In this document: positions 1 to 6,977 of the stretch, one piece after another | How positions within the stretch are numbered: position 1 is the first letter of the stretch | Layout: every line of letters starts with the position of its first letter | NCBI GenBank assembly: GCA_018056045.1 | Contig: JAGPGI010000019.1 | Coordinates: 1 to 15,120, forward strand | Reading direction: 5' to 3' | DNA: 15,120 bases | DNA from: Paracoccus sp. (in: a-proteobacteria) | GTDB taxonomy: Bacteria; Pseudomonadota; Alphaproteobacteria; Rhodobacterales; Rhodobacteraceae | Translations under genes and position numbers: made by a program | Notes under the pieces: generated by a model | The model's input: the letters and a program-made list of their open reading frames with translations, nothing else | Databases searched by the model: none | What the model was told of the DNA's origin: nothing

Positions 1-124
1 TCCACCCGCTTCATCTCCCCTCCGTCCGCTGCCTCGCAACGAACGGTCCGACAGAACGTCAGGGGGGTCAAAATTGGACGCCGATACCCCGCCTTAGGGG
101 GTCAAAATTGCATGCCGAAACACA
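1..124. mobile_element. End of an IS21-family insertion sequence (partial)
   Basis: Two direct repeats sharing GGGGGTCAAAATTG followed by an AxGCCGA core lie at 63-86 and 97-120 (34-bp period, about 21 of 24 bases alike). Read inward on the minus strand, the edge begins TGTGTTTCGGCATGC. A TG...CA edge with several internal GGGTCAAAATTG..GCCGA repeats is the layout I know from IS21-family (istA/istB) ends. No transposase gene is visible, because the element continues off the left edge. Nothing recognisable is coded in 1-60. The border is at 122-124, where similarity to 14993 and before stops abruptly. The family assignment rests on recall of end structure only. Confidence 0.62.
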
Positions 125-174
125 GGCGGAGTGCGATCCGGAGTGTCCGCAGGGGATTTGCCGAGCTCCGTCAT
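94..174 (-). pseudogene. 5' fragment of the GT4 glycosyltransferase gene, cut by the IS end
   Basis: The minus strand from the ATG at 174 encodes the same first 16 residues as the intact gene starting at 15043. At base 125 (within codon 17) the sequence passes into the IS-like end, and after about nine foreign codons it meets a TAA at 94-96. The product would be a 26-residue remnant with no catalytic domain. It is best read as one arm of an insertion allele present in only some plasmid copies, because the uninterrupted gene is also present at 13814-15043. Confidence 0.6.
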
Positions 175-251
175 GCGCTTTTCCTGTCACGCGTTTTGGA
201 AAATATGCGCTTCGAAGCGGAAGGGGTCAATTATGGCTGCGTCAGCCGCGG
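125..251. repeat. 127-bp exact direct repeat, left copy (circle closure)
   Basis: Identical to 14994-15120. It holds the first 16 codons of the GT4 gene, its ribosome binding site and its promoter. The match starts where the IS-like end stops and ends on the last base of the window, as expected when an assembler walks round a circle and stops on an already used k-mer. 127 is a common largest k-mer setting. If so, base 15120 is followed by base 252 and the circle is 14,869 bp. Confidence 0.85.
202..230 (-). promoter_or_regulatory. Promoter candidate for the GT4 gene with a palindrome in its spacer
   Basis: On the minus strand TTGACC (225-230) and CATATT (202-207) are separated by exactly 17 bases. 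The spacer contains the perfect 12-bp palindrome CGCTTCGAAGCG at 208-219. The predicted start of transcription is about 20 bases ahead of the GT4 ATG at 174, with AGGA about seven bases before that ATG. The same site recurs at 15071-15099 in the second repeat copy. A dyad between -35 and -10 is a typical repressor or MerR-type position. No regulator gene lies next to it. Confidence 0.55.
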
Positions 252-301
252 ATTTGCGGCGTAAGGCGGGCGGCGCGCCACGGGGCTGATGCCGTGAAAG
301 A

Positions 302-871
302 TTACGGCGACACCTGCGACCGTGCTGCCGGCAGATGGCGATAAAGCGTCGCCGGAGAGACGCCAAGGCGCCGGGCCACATCCGCGACGGTGAAGGACAT
401 ATCCGCAAGCATCGCCCTGGCTGCTGCCAGATCCTGAGGCGTCAGCTTCGGGGGGCGCCCACCTTGCCGGCCCCGCGCCTTCGCCGCCGAGAGGCCCGCG
501 CGCGTGCGCTCGCGGATGAGGGCGCGCTCGAATTCGGCCAGGGCCCCGAAGATGTGAAAGACCAGCTTTCCGCCCGCCGTGGTGGTGTCGATCGCTTCGG
601 TCAGCGAACGCAGGCCGATCCCGCGCGCCTCCATGCCCTCGACTGTCTCGATGAGCTGCTTCATCGAGCGCGCCAGCCGGTCAAGCTTCCAGACGACCAG
701 CGTGTCATGCGACCTCATGTAATCCAGCGCCGCGGCCAGCTCGGGCCGGTCGCGCTGCGCGCCGCTGGCCGTTTCGACGAAGATCCTCTTGCAGCCCGCC
801 GCCCTCAGCGCGTCAAGCTGCAGGTCGGGGTTCTGGTCCTGGCTGGACACCCGGGCATAGCCGATACGCAT
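302..871 (-). CDS. Serine recombinase (resolvase/invertase family)
   Basis: A small serine recombinase of 189 residues, the usual length for Tn3-type resolvases and Hin/Gin-type invertases. It would cut and rejoin DNA at a short crossover site, most likely to resolve plasmid dimers. The N-terminal catalytic domain has the nucleophile motif YARVSS near residues 5-10, then QRDRPEL and KLDRLARS with the conserved arginines, a long connecting helix containing ALAEFERALIRERT, and a C-terminal helix-turn-helix (VADVARRLGVSPATLYRHL). I chose the ATG at 871 because AGAAGG lies eight bases before it; a GTG at 880 would overlap that site and add three residues. The stop is TAA at 302-304. No Tn3 transposase accompanies it, so it is either a stand-alone resolution gene or the remnant of a transposon. 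On the circle it points toward the GT4 gene 127 bp away. Confidence 0.93.
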   Translation of the reverse strand: MRIGYARVSSQDQNPDLQLDALRAAGCKRIFVETASGAQRDRPELAAALDYMRSHDTLVVWKLDRLARSMKQLIETVEGMEARGIGLRSLTEAIDTTTAGGKLVFHIFGALAEFERALIRERTRAGLSAAKARGRQGGRPPKLTPQDLAAARAMLADMSFTVADVARRLGVSPATLYRHLPAARSQVSP

Positions 872-882
872 GGCCGGCACCT

Positions 883-937
883 TCTCTTGAAACCCGTCTT
901 ACCATAGGGGTTTCAAGAGCATGATTTCAAGAGACGG
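883..937. promoter_or_regulatory. Inverted-repeat cluster, probable recombinase site or operator
   Basis: A perfect 12-bp inverted repeat, CTCTTGAAACCC (884-895) and GGGTTTCAAGAG (908-919), encloses a 12-bp spacer. A third half-site, TTTCAAGAGA, follows at 925-934 and pairs with 883-892. It lies immediately upstream of the recombinase start, where res sites and autoregulatory operators usually sit. The half-site resembles the TTCTTGAAAAC half of the Salmonella hix site as I recall it. Binding by the neighbouring protein is inferred. Confidence 0.6.
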
Positions 938-940
938 TTA

Positions 941-997
941 CGAGAGCCCGGCCGGGCGATTCCGGGCCGGGCCGGCCGGGCCGGGGGCCGCCTCTCG
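941..997. terminator. GC-rich hairpin region downstream of the acyltransferase gene
   Basis: CGAGAG (941-946) and CTCTCG (992-997) bracket a run made almost only of G and C, including the perfect palindrome GCCCGGCCGGGC at 946-957 and GGCCGGCC-type repeats after it. It begins about 20 bases past the acyltransferase stop and precedes the recombinase control region. It could end transcription from the acyltransferase gene, but no T-run follows on either strand, so Rho-independent termination is only a possibility. Confidence 0.4.
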
Positions 998-1017
998 AAA
1001 ACGGTGGTTTATGAGGG

Positions 1018-3027
1018 TCACGGATCGGCCCGGCGCAGCAGCTCCGCCAGATCCGGGGCCAGTTCAAGCGCGCCGCGCCGCGACACGTGATTGTCGTCCC
1101 AATAGGCCGGCAGGCCGTCCCGCGTCGTGATCCGGCAGATCTCGGCGTTACAGAACAGATCCTCGAGCGGCACCAGCGCGATCTCGCCCCGCGCGGCATA
1201 GGGGCGGATGATCCCGGCGGTCGAATGCTGGAATGCCTCGTATTCCGCCCGGCTGGTGCGCAGGTCGATGTCGCGATCCAGCCGCGCGGCCATCACCGAG
1301 GCGATCGAGACATGATAGCCGATATCCGGGATCTGGTTCAGCACCACGACCTGCAGGCCCCGGCGCCGAAATTCCGCGATGGTGCGCTCGAAGGCGCGGG
1401 CAAAGGCGCGCGGGTTCTCGGCAAGGCTGGCGCCCGGGCTTTCGGCATCGACGACCGTGGTCCGCCGGGCCGTGGGGCTGTGTTCAAAGCGCGTGCCCTG
1501 CGCATAGATCGACCAGCGGCTGACCAGATAGACCGTGCGGATCTCGGGATTCTGGTCCAGAATGGTCAGGACATGATCGCCCAGCGGAAAGCACAGGCCG
1601 GGGAAGGGGTCATTCGTCCGGCTGATCCCCAGAAGCGTGAGGCAGCCGGGAATTCCGACAAAGCGCCCGCGTCGGTCCAGAAGCTTCATCGCCTCGTTCA
1701 GGCCCGGCAGAAGCGACCGGCCATGGGAATCGCCCCAGACCAGAAAGCTTTCAGGGGCATCGGCGGCGCCGATCTGGCAATCTGCGATCTCGCGCCAGTC
1801 CGTCTGCTCGTCGCAGGGGGTTTTGCCGTCCTTGATCTCCTCGACCAGAAGCCTCTGCTCCTCGGCCGAGAAACGGCCGGGCAGGCCCTTGGTCTGGAAC
1901 AGCAGGGCGGACAGGGCGCAGATGGCGATGATGCAGCCGGCCCCGGCCCAGAGCACCGGATGGCGCAGCCGGCCCGGCCGTCGCCCGGCATGGCGGAACG
2001 GCTGCTCGACATATTTCCAGGACAGGATCGACAGGATGACCGTCGCCACCATGGCCAGCGTCATCTGCACCGGGGTCGGCGGGTCGATGGCCCAGAACCG
2101 CAGCAGCACGATCACCGGCCAGTGCCAGAGATAGAGCGAATAGGAAATCAGCCCCAGCCCGCGCATCGGCGCGGTGGACAGAAGCCGGGTCGCGATCCCG
2201 CCGCCCTGGGATGCACTCAGGGATCCGGCCAGGATCAGCGCCACCGCTCCCAGCACCGGCAGGGCGGCCGCCCAGCCGGGAAAGGCGGTGGCCGGGCTGA
2301 ACCCCACCCCCGCGGCGAGGATCAGCCCCAGCCCGGCGATTCCCAGCCCCTGCGGGACCCATTCCCGGCCCGCGGGCAGGGCGCGCGGCGCATGGATCGC
2401 CAGCAGCGCGCCGGCCAGCAATTCCCAGGCGCGGGTCGGGGCCAGATAAAAGGCCATGGTCGGCCGCCGGTCCGTCAGCACGATGCAGGCCGCAAAGCTG
2501 AGCAGCGCCATGATCCAGACCGTGGCCTTGACCCGGCGGGGGAACCAGCGCACCAGCGCGACAAGGAAGATCGGGAAGACGATGTAGAACTGCTCCTCGA
2601 CCGCCAGCGACCATGTGTGCAGCAATGGCTGGGTTTCCGCATCCGGGTCGAAATAATTCGCGGTCATGCCAAGATAGAAGTTGGACACGAACAGCATGGT
2701 GGCCATCATGCTTTTGCCATAGGCCGCCAGTTGGTCCGGGGTCAGGATATAGATCCCCGCAAGCGTGGTCGCGACAAGGACCGTGGCCAGCGCCGGAAAG
2801 ATCCGCCGGATCCGGCGTTCATAGAAACGGGACAGCGAATAGGTGCCCTCCTGTGCCTCGCGCAGCAGGATTGTGGTAATCAGAAACCCCGAGATGACGA
2901 AAAACACGTCGACGCCGACAAAGCCTCCGCCAAGACCGGGAACACCGGCATGGGTCAGAACCACAAAAGCGACCGCGATGGCGCGCAAGCCATCGATATC
3001 GGGACGATAAAGGGGTTTGGAAGGCAT
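1018..3027 (-). CDS. Membrane acyltransferase 3 family protein with C-terminal SGNH domain (OafA-like)
   Basis: A 669-residue two-part enzyme that would add an acyl group, usually acetyl, to a sugar of a surface glycan. Residues 1-380 are the acyltransferase-3 membrane domain: start YRPDIDGLRAIAV, conserved His26 in VLTHAG, the GVDVFFVISGFLI segment, the FYERRIRRIFPAL arginine motif, HTWSLAVEEQFY near 137-148, SLYLWHWP near 297-304 and about ten membrane spans. Residues 425-669 are a periplasmic SGNH hydrolase-like domain with the nucleophile block GDSH at 432-435 and a terminal DDNH at 644-647 supplying the Asp and His. Length and order match O-antigen acetylases of the OafA/YrhL type. It is transcribed away from the glycosyltransferase cluster across a shared 378-bp control region. 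The ATG at 3027 gives the canonical family start; its ribosome binding site is weak. The substrate cannot be read from sequence. Confidence 0.95.
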   Translation of the reverse strand: MPSKPLYRPDIDGLRAIAVAFVVLTHAGVPGLGGGFVGVDVFFVISGFLITTILLREAQEGTYSLSRFYERRIRRIFPALATVLVATTLAGIYILTPDQLAAYGKSMMATMLFVSNFYLGMTANYFDPDAETQPLLHTWSLAVEEQFYIVFPIFLVALVRWFPRRVKATVWIMALLSFAACIVLTDRRPTMAFYLAPTRAWELLAGALLAIHAPRALPAGREWVPQGLGIAGLGLILAAGVGFSPATAFPGWAAALPVLGAVALILAGSLSASQGGGIATRLLSTAPMRGLGLISYSLYLWHWPVIVLLRFWAIDPPTPVQMTLAMVATVILSILSWKYVEQPFRHAGRRPGRLRHPVLWAGAGCIIAICALSALLFQTKGLPGRFSAEEQRLLVEEIKDGKTPCDEQTDWREIADCQIGAADAPESFLVWGDSHGRSLLPGLNEAMKLLDRRGRFVGIPGCLTLLGISRTNDPFPGLCFPLGDHVLTILDQNPEIRTVYLVSRWSIYAQGTRFEHSPTARRTTVVDAESPGASLAENPRAFARAFERTIAEFRRRGLQVVVLNQIPDIGYHVSIASVMAARLDRDIDLRTSRAEYEAFQHSTAGIIRPYAARGEIALVPLEDLFCNAEICRITTRDGLPAYWDDNHVSRRGALELAPDLAELLRRADP

Positions 3028-3405
3028 ACTTTTACAAACTTTTCCTTGATGCGCTGAGGATGCGGGCCGGTCCTCCTGTCCAGCGGCCCTGTCGGCCGGG
3101 ATCGTCGGAAAGGATCATGGGAAATACAAATTCATGATCTCGCCCCGGTTTTTGCCCCTCGCGGATTTTCAACCAGCCGATATTTCTCTGCAATGGCCGC
3201 CATGACAAGCTGCGGAAAAGGCAGGGTCGTTTGCGCATGCGAATATCGCATCCTGTGATGCGATGCTTTAGAAAGGTCGGCAGATCCCTTTGCCAATATT
3301 CCGGCCGGGGAATATGCCCGGCCCGTCTGGTCACTGTTCCGGGCGCCATATTGACAACGCCCCGGGAGGCAAAGCTGTTATGAAACCGACAGAACCTCAG
3401 GCAAA
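3028..3405. promoter_or_regulatory. Divergent control region between the acyltransferase and the Gtr-like cluster
   Basis: A 378-bp gene-free stretch, visibly more AT-rich than its neighbours, lies between two diverging transcription units. It holds three dyads: GATCATG and CATGATC 13 bases apart (3113-3139); ATCGCATC and GATGCGAT with a 4-base loop (3245-3264); and ATATTCC and GGAATAT around GGCCGG (3296-3315). The last two lie upstream of a TTGACA box. I see no tRNA, riboswitch or credible small gene here. The dyads suggest repressor or activator binding, but no regulator is encoded nearby. Confidence 0.55.
3351..3381 (+). promoter_or_regulatory. Promoter candidate for the Gtr-like cluster
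   Basis: TTGACA at 3351-3356 is a consensus -35 box. Possible -10 boxes are GCTGTT (3374-3379, 17-base spacer) or TGTTAT (3376-3381, 19-base spacer); both are poor, as is common in alphaproteobacteria. Transcription would start about 20 bases before the ATG at 3406, leaving a very short leader. A weak CAGG lies just before the start codon. Confidence 0.45.
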
Positions 3406-4443
3406 ATGAACATGTCAGACGCATCCCCGCCCCAGAAGATGATGGTCAGCGTCGTCGTGCCGGTCTATTGCGGCAGCGACTATCTTGCCGCGCTGGTCGC
3501 GGCGCTCGATGAGCTGCGCCGCGAATGGCAGGCGCAGGGCGCGCCCTTCACCCTGGCCGAGGCGATTTTCGTCGACGATGCCGCCATCGACGATTCCGGC
3601 ACCCGGATCGAGCAGCTGGCCCGCGAACATTCCTGGATCGTGCCGCTGCATCTGGCGCGCAATTTCGGCCAGCACCCGGCCACCATCGTCGGCATCCTGC
3701 ACAGCTCGGGGGACTGGGTGGTGACCATGGACGAGGACCTGCAGCACCGCCCCGAGGTCATCGCCACCCTGCTGCGCAAGGCCGTGACCGAACATGCCGA
3801 TATCGTCTATGCCAACCCTGCCTCGGGCGTGCATGACGCGGCCATCCGCGACTGGAGTTCACGCAGCTTCAAGCGGCTGATGCAATGGCTGACCGACAAT
3901 CCGAACCTGTCCAGCTTCAACAGTTTCCGGCTGATCCGCGGCCCGGTGGCGCGGGCCGCCGCCAGCGTCTGCTCGCATGACACCTATCTCGACATCACGC
4001 TGGGCTGGTTCACGCAAAGCATCCGCGCCATCCGCATCGAGATGAAGGATGAGCGCTATATCAAGACCAAGCGCAGCGGCTATAGCCTGAAATCCCTGCT
4101 GTCACATGGCTGGCGCATGATCTTTTCTAGCCAGATCAAGCTTTTGCGGATCGGCTCGGTGCTCGGCCTCGCGGCGATGGTGCTGTCGGTCCTGGCGGCG
4201 ATCTATTTCCTGATGGTCAAGATCTTCTCGCCGGCCGATATCGCGGTCGAGGGCTGGACCTCGCTGTTTCTGGCCATCACCTTCTTTGGCGGGCTCTCGG
4301 CCTTCATGCTGGGGATCGTGCTGCAATACCTGTCCTCGATGATCCTCAAGGTGCATGGCAAGCCCACCTTCTTCACCATCGACAGGTCCGGCGATGCCAC
4401 GGTCGCCCGATGGCTCGCCGAGCATCCTGACCCGCGCCCATGA
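3406..4443 (+). CDS. GtrB-like family 2 glycosyltransferase (polyprenyl-phosphate sugar transferase)
   Basis: A 345-residue GT2 enzyme expected to move a sugar from a nucleotide donor onto undecaprenyl phosphate at the inner face of the membrane. Residues 14-130 form the GT-A fold: VSVVVPVYCG at the start, FVDDAAID at 55-62 in place of the usual VDDGSxD, ARNFGQHPA at 84-92 and the metal-binding DEDLQH at 109-114. KRSGYSLKSL (222-231) matches the lipid-phosphate GT2 signature. Two membrane spans at about 247-272 and 286-312 anchor the C-terminus, as in GtrB and ArnC-like proteins. First gene of a tightly packed + strand cluster; its TGA overlaps the next ATG (ATGA). A second ATG six bases on is an equally possible start. 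The nucleotide-loop change (Ala-Ala for Gly-Ser) is unusual. The sugar is unknown. Confidence 0.9.
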   Translation: MNMSDASPPQKMMVSVVVPVYCGSDYLAALVAALDELRREWQAQGAPFTLAEAIFVDDAAIDDSGTRIEQLAREHSWIVPLHLARNFGQHPATIVGILHSSGDWVVTMDEDLQHRPEVIATLLRKAVTEHADIVYANPASGVHDAAIRDWSSRSFKRLMQWLTDNPNLSSFNSFRLIRGPVARAAASVCSHDTYLDITLGWFTQSIRAIRIEMKDERYIKTKRSGYSLKSLLSHGWRMIFSSQIKLLRIGSVLGLAAMVLSVLAAIYFLMVKIFSPADIAVEGWTSLFLAITFFGGLSAFMLGIVLQYLSSMILKVHGKPTFFTIDRSGDATVARWLAEHPDPRP

Positions 4444-5360
4444 AGGTCTTGCGGGTCGGGGGGCAGGCCGGGCCATATGTGCTGCTGTTCGGCCTCGGGC
4501 TGATCGGCGGGGCGGTAGACCGGGCCCTGCGGCTGCGCTTTGAGGCGGAGGGGCGGGATTTTCCCTATGACTGGCATGATGCCGGGCTGCGGCAGGCGCA
4601 GCGGGCGGATATCGGCGCTGCGCTGCCGAATGCGGGCCGGCTCTCGCTGGTCTGGACCGGCGGCCAGAGCGGCTTTGGCTCGACCGATGCCGACATGGCG
4701 CAGGAAACCGCCATCGTGGCCGAGCTGATTGCCATGGCCCAGACCCTGCGCCATGACGACCGGCCGGTCGATTTCCACATGATGAGCTCGGCCGGCGGGC
4801 TGTTCGAAAGCCAGACCCATTGTTCGGAACACAGCATTCCCCGGCCCCTGCGCCCTTACGGCACGGGCAAGCTGATGCAGGAGCAGGCGCTGGCGCAGGC
4901 TGCAGGGCTTGACCGGCGCCATGTCTACCGGCCGAGCTCGGTCTATGGCGTCACCCGCTCCAAGCGCGTCGGGCTGGTCACGGCGCTGATCTCGAATGCC
5001 ATGCAGGGCAAGACCACGCGGATATTCGGCAACCCGAACACGCTGCGCGACTATGTGCTGGCCGATGATATCGGGCATTATCTCGCGCGCCGGATCGTCG
5101 ATCCCGAGCCAGCCTCGGATCCCCCGCCGGGCGCGAAGACCTTCCTGCTGGCCAGCGGCCGCTCGGCCTCGGTTTTCGAGGTGATCGAGCGGATCCGTGA
5201 ACGCGTCGAACGGCCGCTGCTTTTGCAATTCGACCCGCACCCCTCGAATGTCCGCGACATGAGCTTTCTGCCCTCGGCCCTGCCCACCGACTGGCAGGCG
5301 ACCTCGCTGGCCAGTGGCATTTCGCGGATCGTGACCCATCTTCGCAGCGGTTTAACCTGA
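4440..5360 (+). CDS. NAD(P)-dependent extended SDR, sugar-nucleotide epimerase/reductase-like
   Basis: A 306-residue Rossmann-fold protein of the extended short-chain dehydrogenase family (NAD-dependent epimerase/dehydratase). The cofactor loop is GLGLIGG at 18-24, inside a strand-turn-helix. The catalytic set is Ser116/Ser117 in HMMSSAGG and Tyr140-x3-Lys144 in YGTGK. HVYRPSSVYG (161-170) and RDYVLADD (203-210) are typical of nucleotide-sugar enzymes such as UDP-glucose 4-epimerase relatives. Its ATG overlaps the preceding stop by four bases (ATGA), so it is probably translationally coupled to the GT2. Sitting between the GtrB-like and GT-C genes, it most likely makes or changes the donor sugar, although acting on the lipid-linked sugar cannot be excluded. 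The exact reaction (epimerase, reductase or dehydratase) is not decided by the sequence. Confidence 0.87.
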   Translation: MKVLRVGGQAGPYVLLFGLGLIGGAVDRALRLRFEAEGRDFPYDWHDAGLRQAQRADIGAALPNAGRLSLVWTGGQSGFGSTDADMAQETAIVAELIAMAQTLRHDDRPVDFHMMSSAGGLFESQTHCSEHSIPRPLRPYGTGKLMQEQALAQAAGLDRRHVYRPSSVYGVTRSKRVGLVTALISNAMQGKTTRIFGNPNTLRDYVLADDIGHYLARRIVDPEPASDPPPGAKTFLLASGRSASVFEVIERIRERVERPLLLQFDPHPSNVRDMSFLPSALPTDWQATSLASGISRIVTHLRSGLT

Positions 5361-5372
5361 AGGAGCCATTTC

Positions 5373-6977
5373 ATGTCCAAGCCCTTCCTCGCAGACAGGC
5401 CGGACGCCGCTGGCAGTCCCGCTCTGCGCCGCGCGCTGGTCCTGCTGTGGCTTGTCTCGGCGCCGGTCCTGTGCCTGCTATGGCTCAAGGTCGAGCCGTC
5501 GCCGGATCAGGCGCAATTCGACTATATGGGCTGGATGGCCACCATGGGGCAGCCGTTCTACGCCGGTAGTTTCGACATGAACTGGCCGGGTGGCATGCTG
5601 CTGCATGAGGCGGCGATCCGGCTGTTCGGGCCGGTGCTCTGGTCATGGCATATGCTGGACTTCCTGTTGATGCAGTGCGCGACGATCGCGGCGGCGGTGT
5701 TTCTGTGGCGGGCGGGGTTTAGGCTGGCGCCCTTTGTCGCCCTGCTGCTTTACCCGCCGGTCTATGTCACTGCGGGCGGCTGGATGGCCGGGCAGCGCGA
5801 CATCGTCGCCATGGGCCTGCTGATCATTGCCTGCTGCGCCATGCTGGCCCCGGCCCGGCGCGAATTGCCGGCTCTGTTCGGGGCCGGCCTGCTGGTCGCC
5901 TGCGCGGTGCTGATCCGGCCGACCTACCTGTCGGTTCTGGCTGGTCTGCTGATCCTCGAGGCGGTGCCGCGCAACTGGATCGCGCAGCCGCGCCGCCATG
6001 GCCTGCCGGCGCGGATGGGCGCGCTTTGCGCGGGCTTTGCGCTGGTCGTGCTGGCGACGCTGCTCTGGGCGCTGGCGGTGGGCAATCTGGATGACTGGCA
6101 TCAGCAATCGGTGCTGTTCACCTCGCAGGTCTATTACGACAACCCCCCCATGGTCATGATGGAGGCCATTGTCGTGCTGTTCACGCGCTGGTGGCACTGG
6201 ATGACGCTCTGCGGAGGGATCGGGCTGGTGCTGTGGATCTGGCGTGACCGCGGGCTGCGCTATCCGCTGCTGCTGGTCCTGGGGCTCGCGGCCGCGATCC
6301 TGCTGTCCTATTTCGTCCAGAACAAGGGCTTTGGCTATCACATCGCGGGCTTTCTGCCGCTGCTGGTGATGCTGACCGCCGTGGCGCTGGACCAGGCCTA
6401 TGCGCGGATGCGCGCGGCCGGCACGCCGGCGGGGCGCTGGCTGGCCGGCGGCGTGGCCATGGCGATGACCGCGCTGGTGATCCTGGGCGCCGGGATCAAG
6501 CTGGCGAGGGATTCCCGCCTGCTGCTGGATGTCCCGCAAAACGGGATGTCGCCGGTCATCGGCGGCTATGACATCCCGGCCGCCGATCAGCTGCGGATGA
6601 TCGAGATCATCCGTTCCGAAAGCGCGCCCGAGGACCGGATGGTGCAATATGGCACGCTGTATCAGATCCCCTATCAGGCGCAGCGGCTTCCGGCCTATCG
6701 CTTCATCACCCCGGCGATCGAGCTGATGACGCCGGATTTCACCCTTTACGACGCCTGGATGGCCGAGATCCGCGACGGGCTGATCCAATACCGGCCGAAA
6801 TTCGTCCTGATCGGCGGCAAGGCCATCACCCGGACCGAGGCCGGCGCCATATCCTCCGCCGAAAAGAACGCGCCGGTGCTGAGCGCGCTTCTGGCCTATC
6901 TCGATGAGGACGGGAATGGCTACAAGGTGCGGATGCAGGGTGATTACGGCATCCTCTTCGAAAGGATGGCCGAGTGA
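5373..6977 (+). CDS. Multi-spanning GT-C glycosyltransferase (Gtr type-specific transferase-like)
   Basis: A 534-residue membrane protein with about ten hydrophobic spans, beginning at residues 20-38. The first outer loop, DQAQFDYMGWMATMGQP followed by FDMNWPG (residues 45-73), matches the acidic residue and N-x-PG pattern of GT-C enzymes, which use polyprenyl-phosphate-linked sugars on the outer side of the membrane. The last 130 residues are a soluble periplasmic tail. A strong AAGGAG lies seven bases before the ATG, 12 bp after the SDR stop, and its TGA overlaps the GTG of the GtrA-like gene. With those neighbours it would be the transferase that adds the flipped sugar to an acceptor such as O-antigen, capsule or a protein. 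Such transferases diverge strongly, so acceptor and linkage cannot be inferred. Confidence 0.82.
   Translation: MSKPFLADRPDAAGSPALRRALVLLWLVSAPVLCLLWLKVEPSPDQAQFDYMGWMATMGQPFYAGSFDMNWPGGMLLHEAAIRLFGPVLWSWHMLDFLLMQCATIAAAVFLWRAGFRLAPFVALLLYPPVYVTAGGWMAGQRDIVAMGLLIIACCAMLAPARRELPALFGAGLLVACAVLIRPTYLSVLAGLLILEAVPRNWIAQPRRHGLPARMGALCAGFALVVLATLLWALAVGNLDDWHQQSVLFTSQVYYDNPPMVMMEAIVVLFTRWWHWMTLCGGIGLVLWIWRDRGLRYPLLLVLGLAAAILLSYFVQNKGFGYHIAGFLPLLVMLTAVALDQAYARMRAAGTPAGRWLAGGVAMAMTALVILGAGIKLARDSRLLLDVPQNGMSPVIGGYDIPAADQLRMIEIIRSESAPEDRMVQYGTLYQIPYQAQRLPAYRFITPAIELMTPDFTLYDAWMAEIRDGLIQYRPKFVLIGGKAITRTEAGAISSAEKNAPVLSALLAYLDEDGNGYKVRMQGDYGILFERMAE

Noticed and set aside
302..880. GTG at 880 as the recombinase start
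   Set aside because: It would overlap the AGAAGG binding site; the ATG at 871 is correctly spaced from that site.
1087..3057. 656-residue open frame on the plus strand opposite the acyltransferase
   Set aside because: Arg/Gly/Gln-rich low-complexity translation opposite a gene with full motifs; typical antisense shadow in high-GC DNA.
3032..3424. 130-residue minus-strand open frame filling the control region
   Set aside because: Basic, Cys/Arg-rich translation with no domain; it overlaps the promoter and three dyads and the start of the GT2 gene; no ribosome binding site of note.
4203..5339. 378-residue open frame opposite the GT2/SDR junction
   Set aside because: Crosses the boundary of two well-supported genes and shows no motifs.
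5643..6788. 381-residue minus-strand frame opposite the GT-C gene
   Set aside because: Rich in Arg, Gln, His and Pro with no hydrophobic or domain pattern; shadow of the membrane protein.
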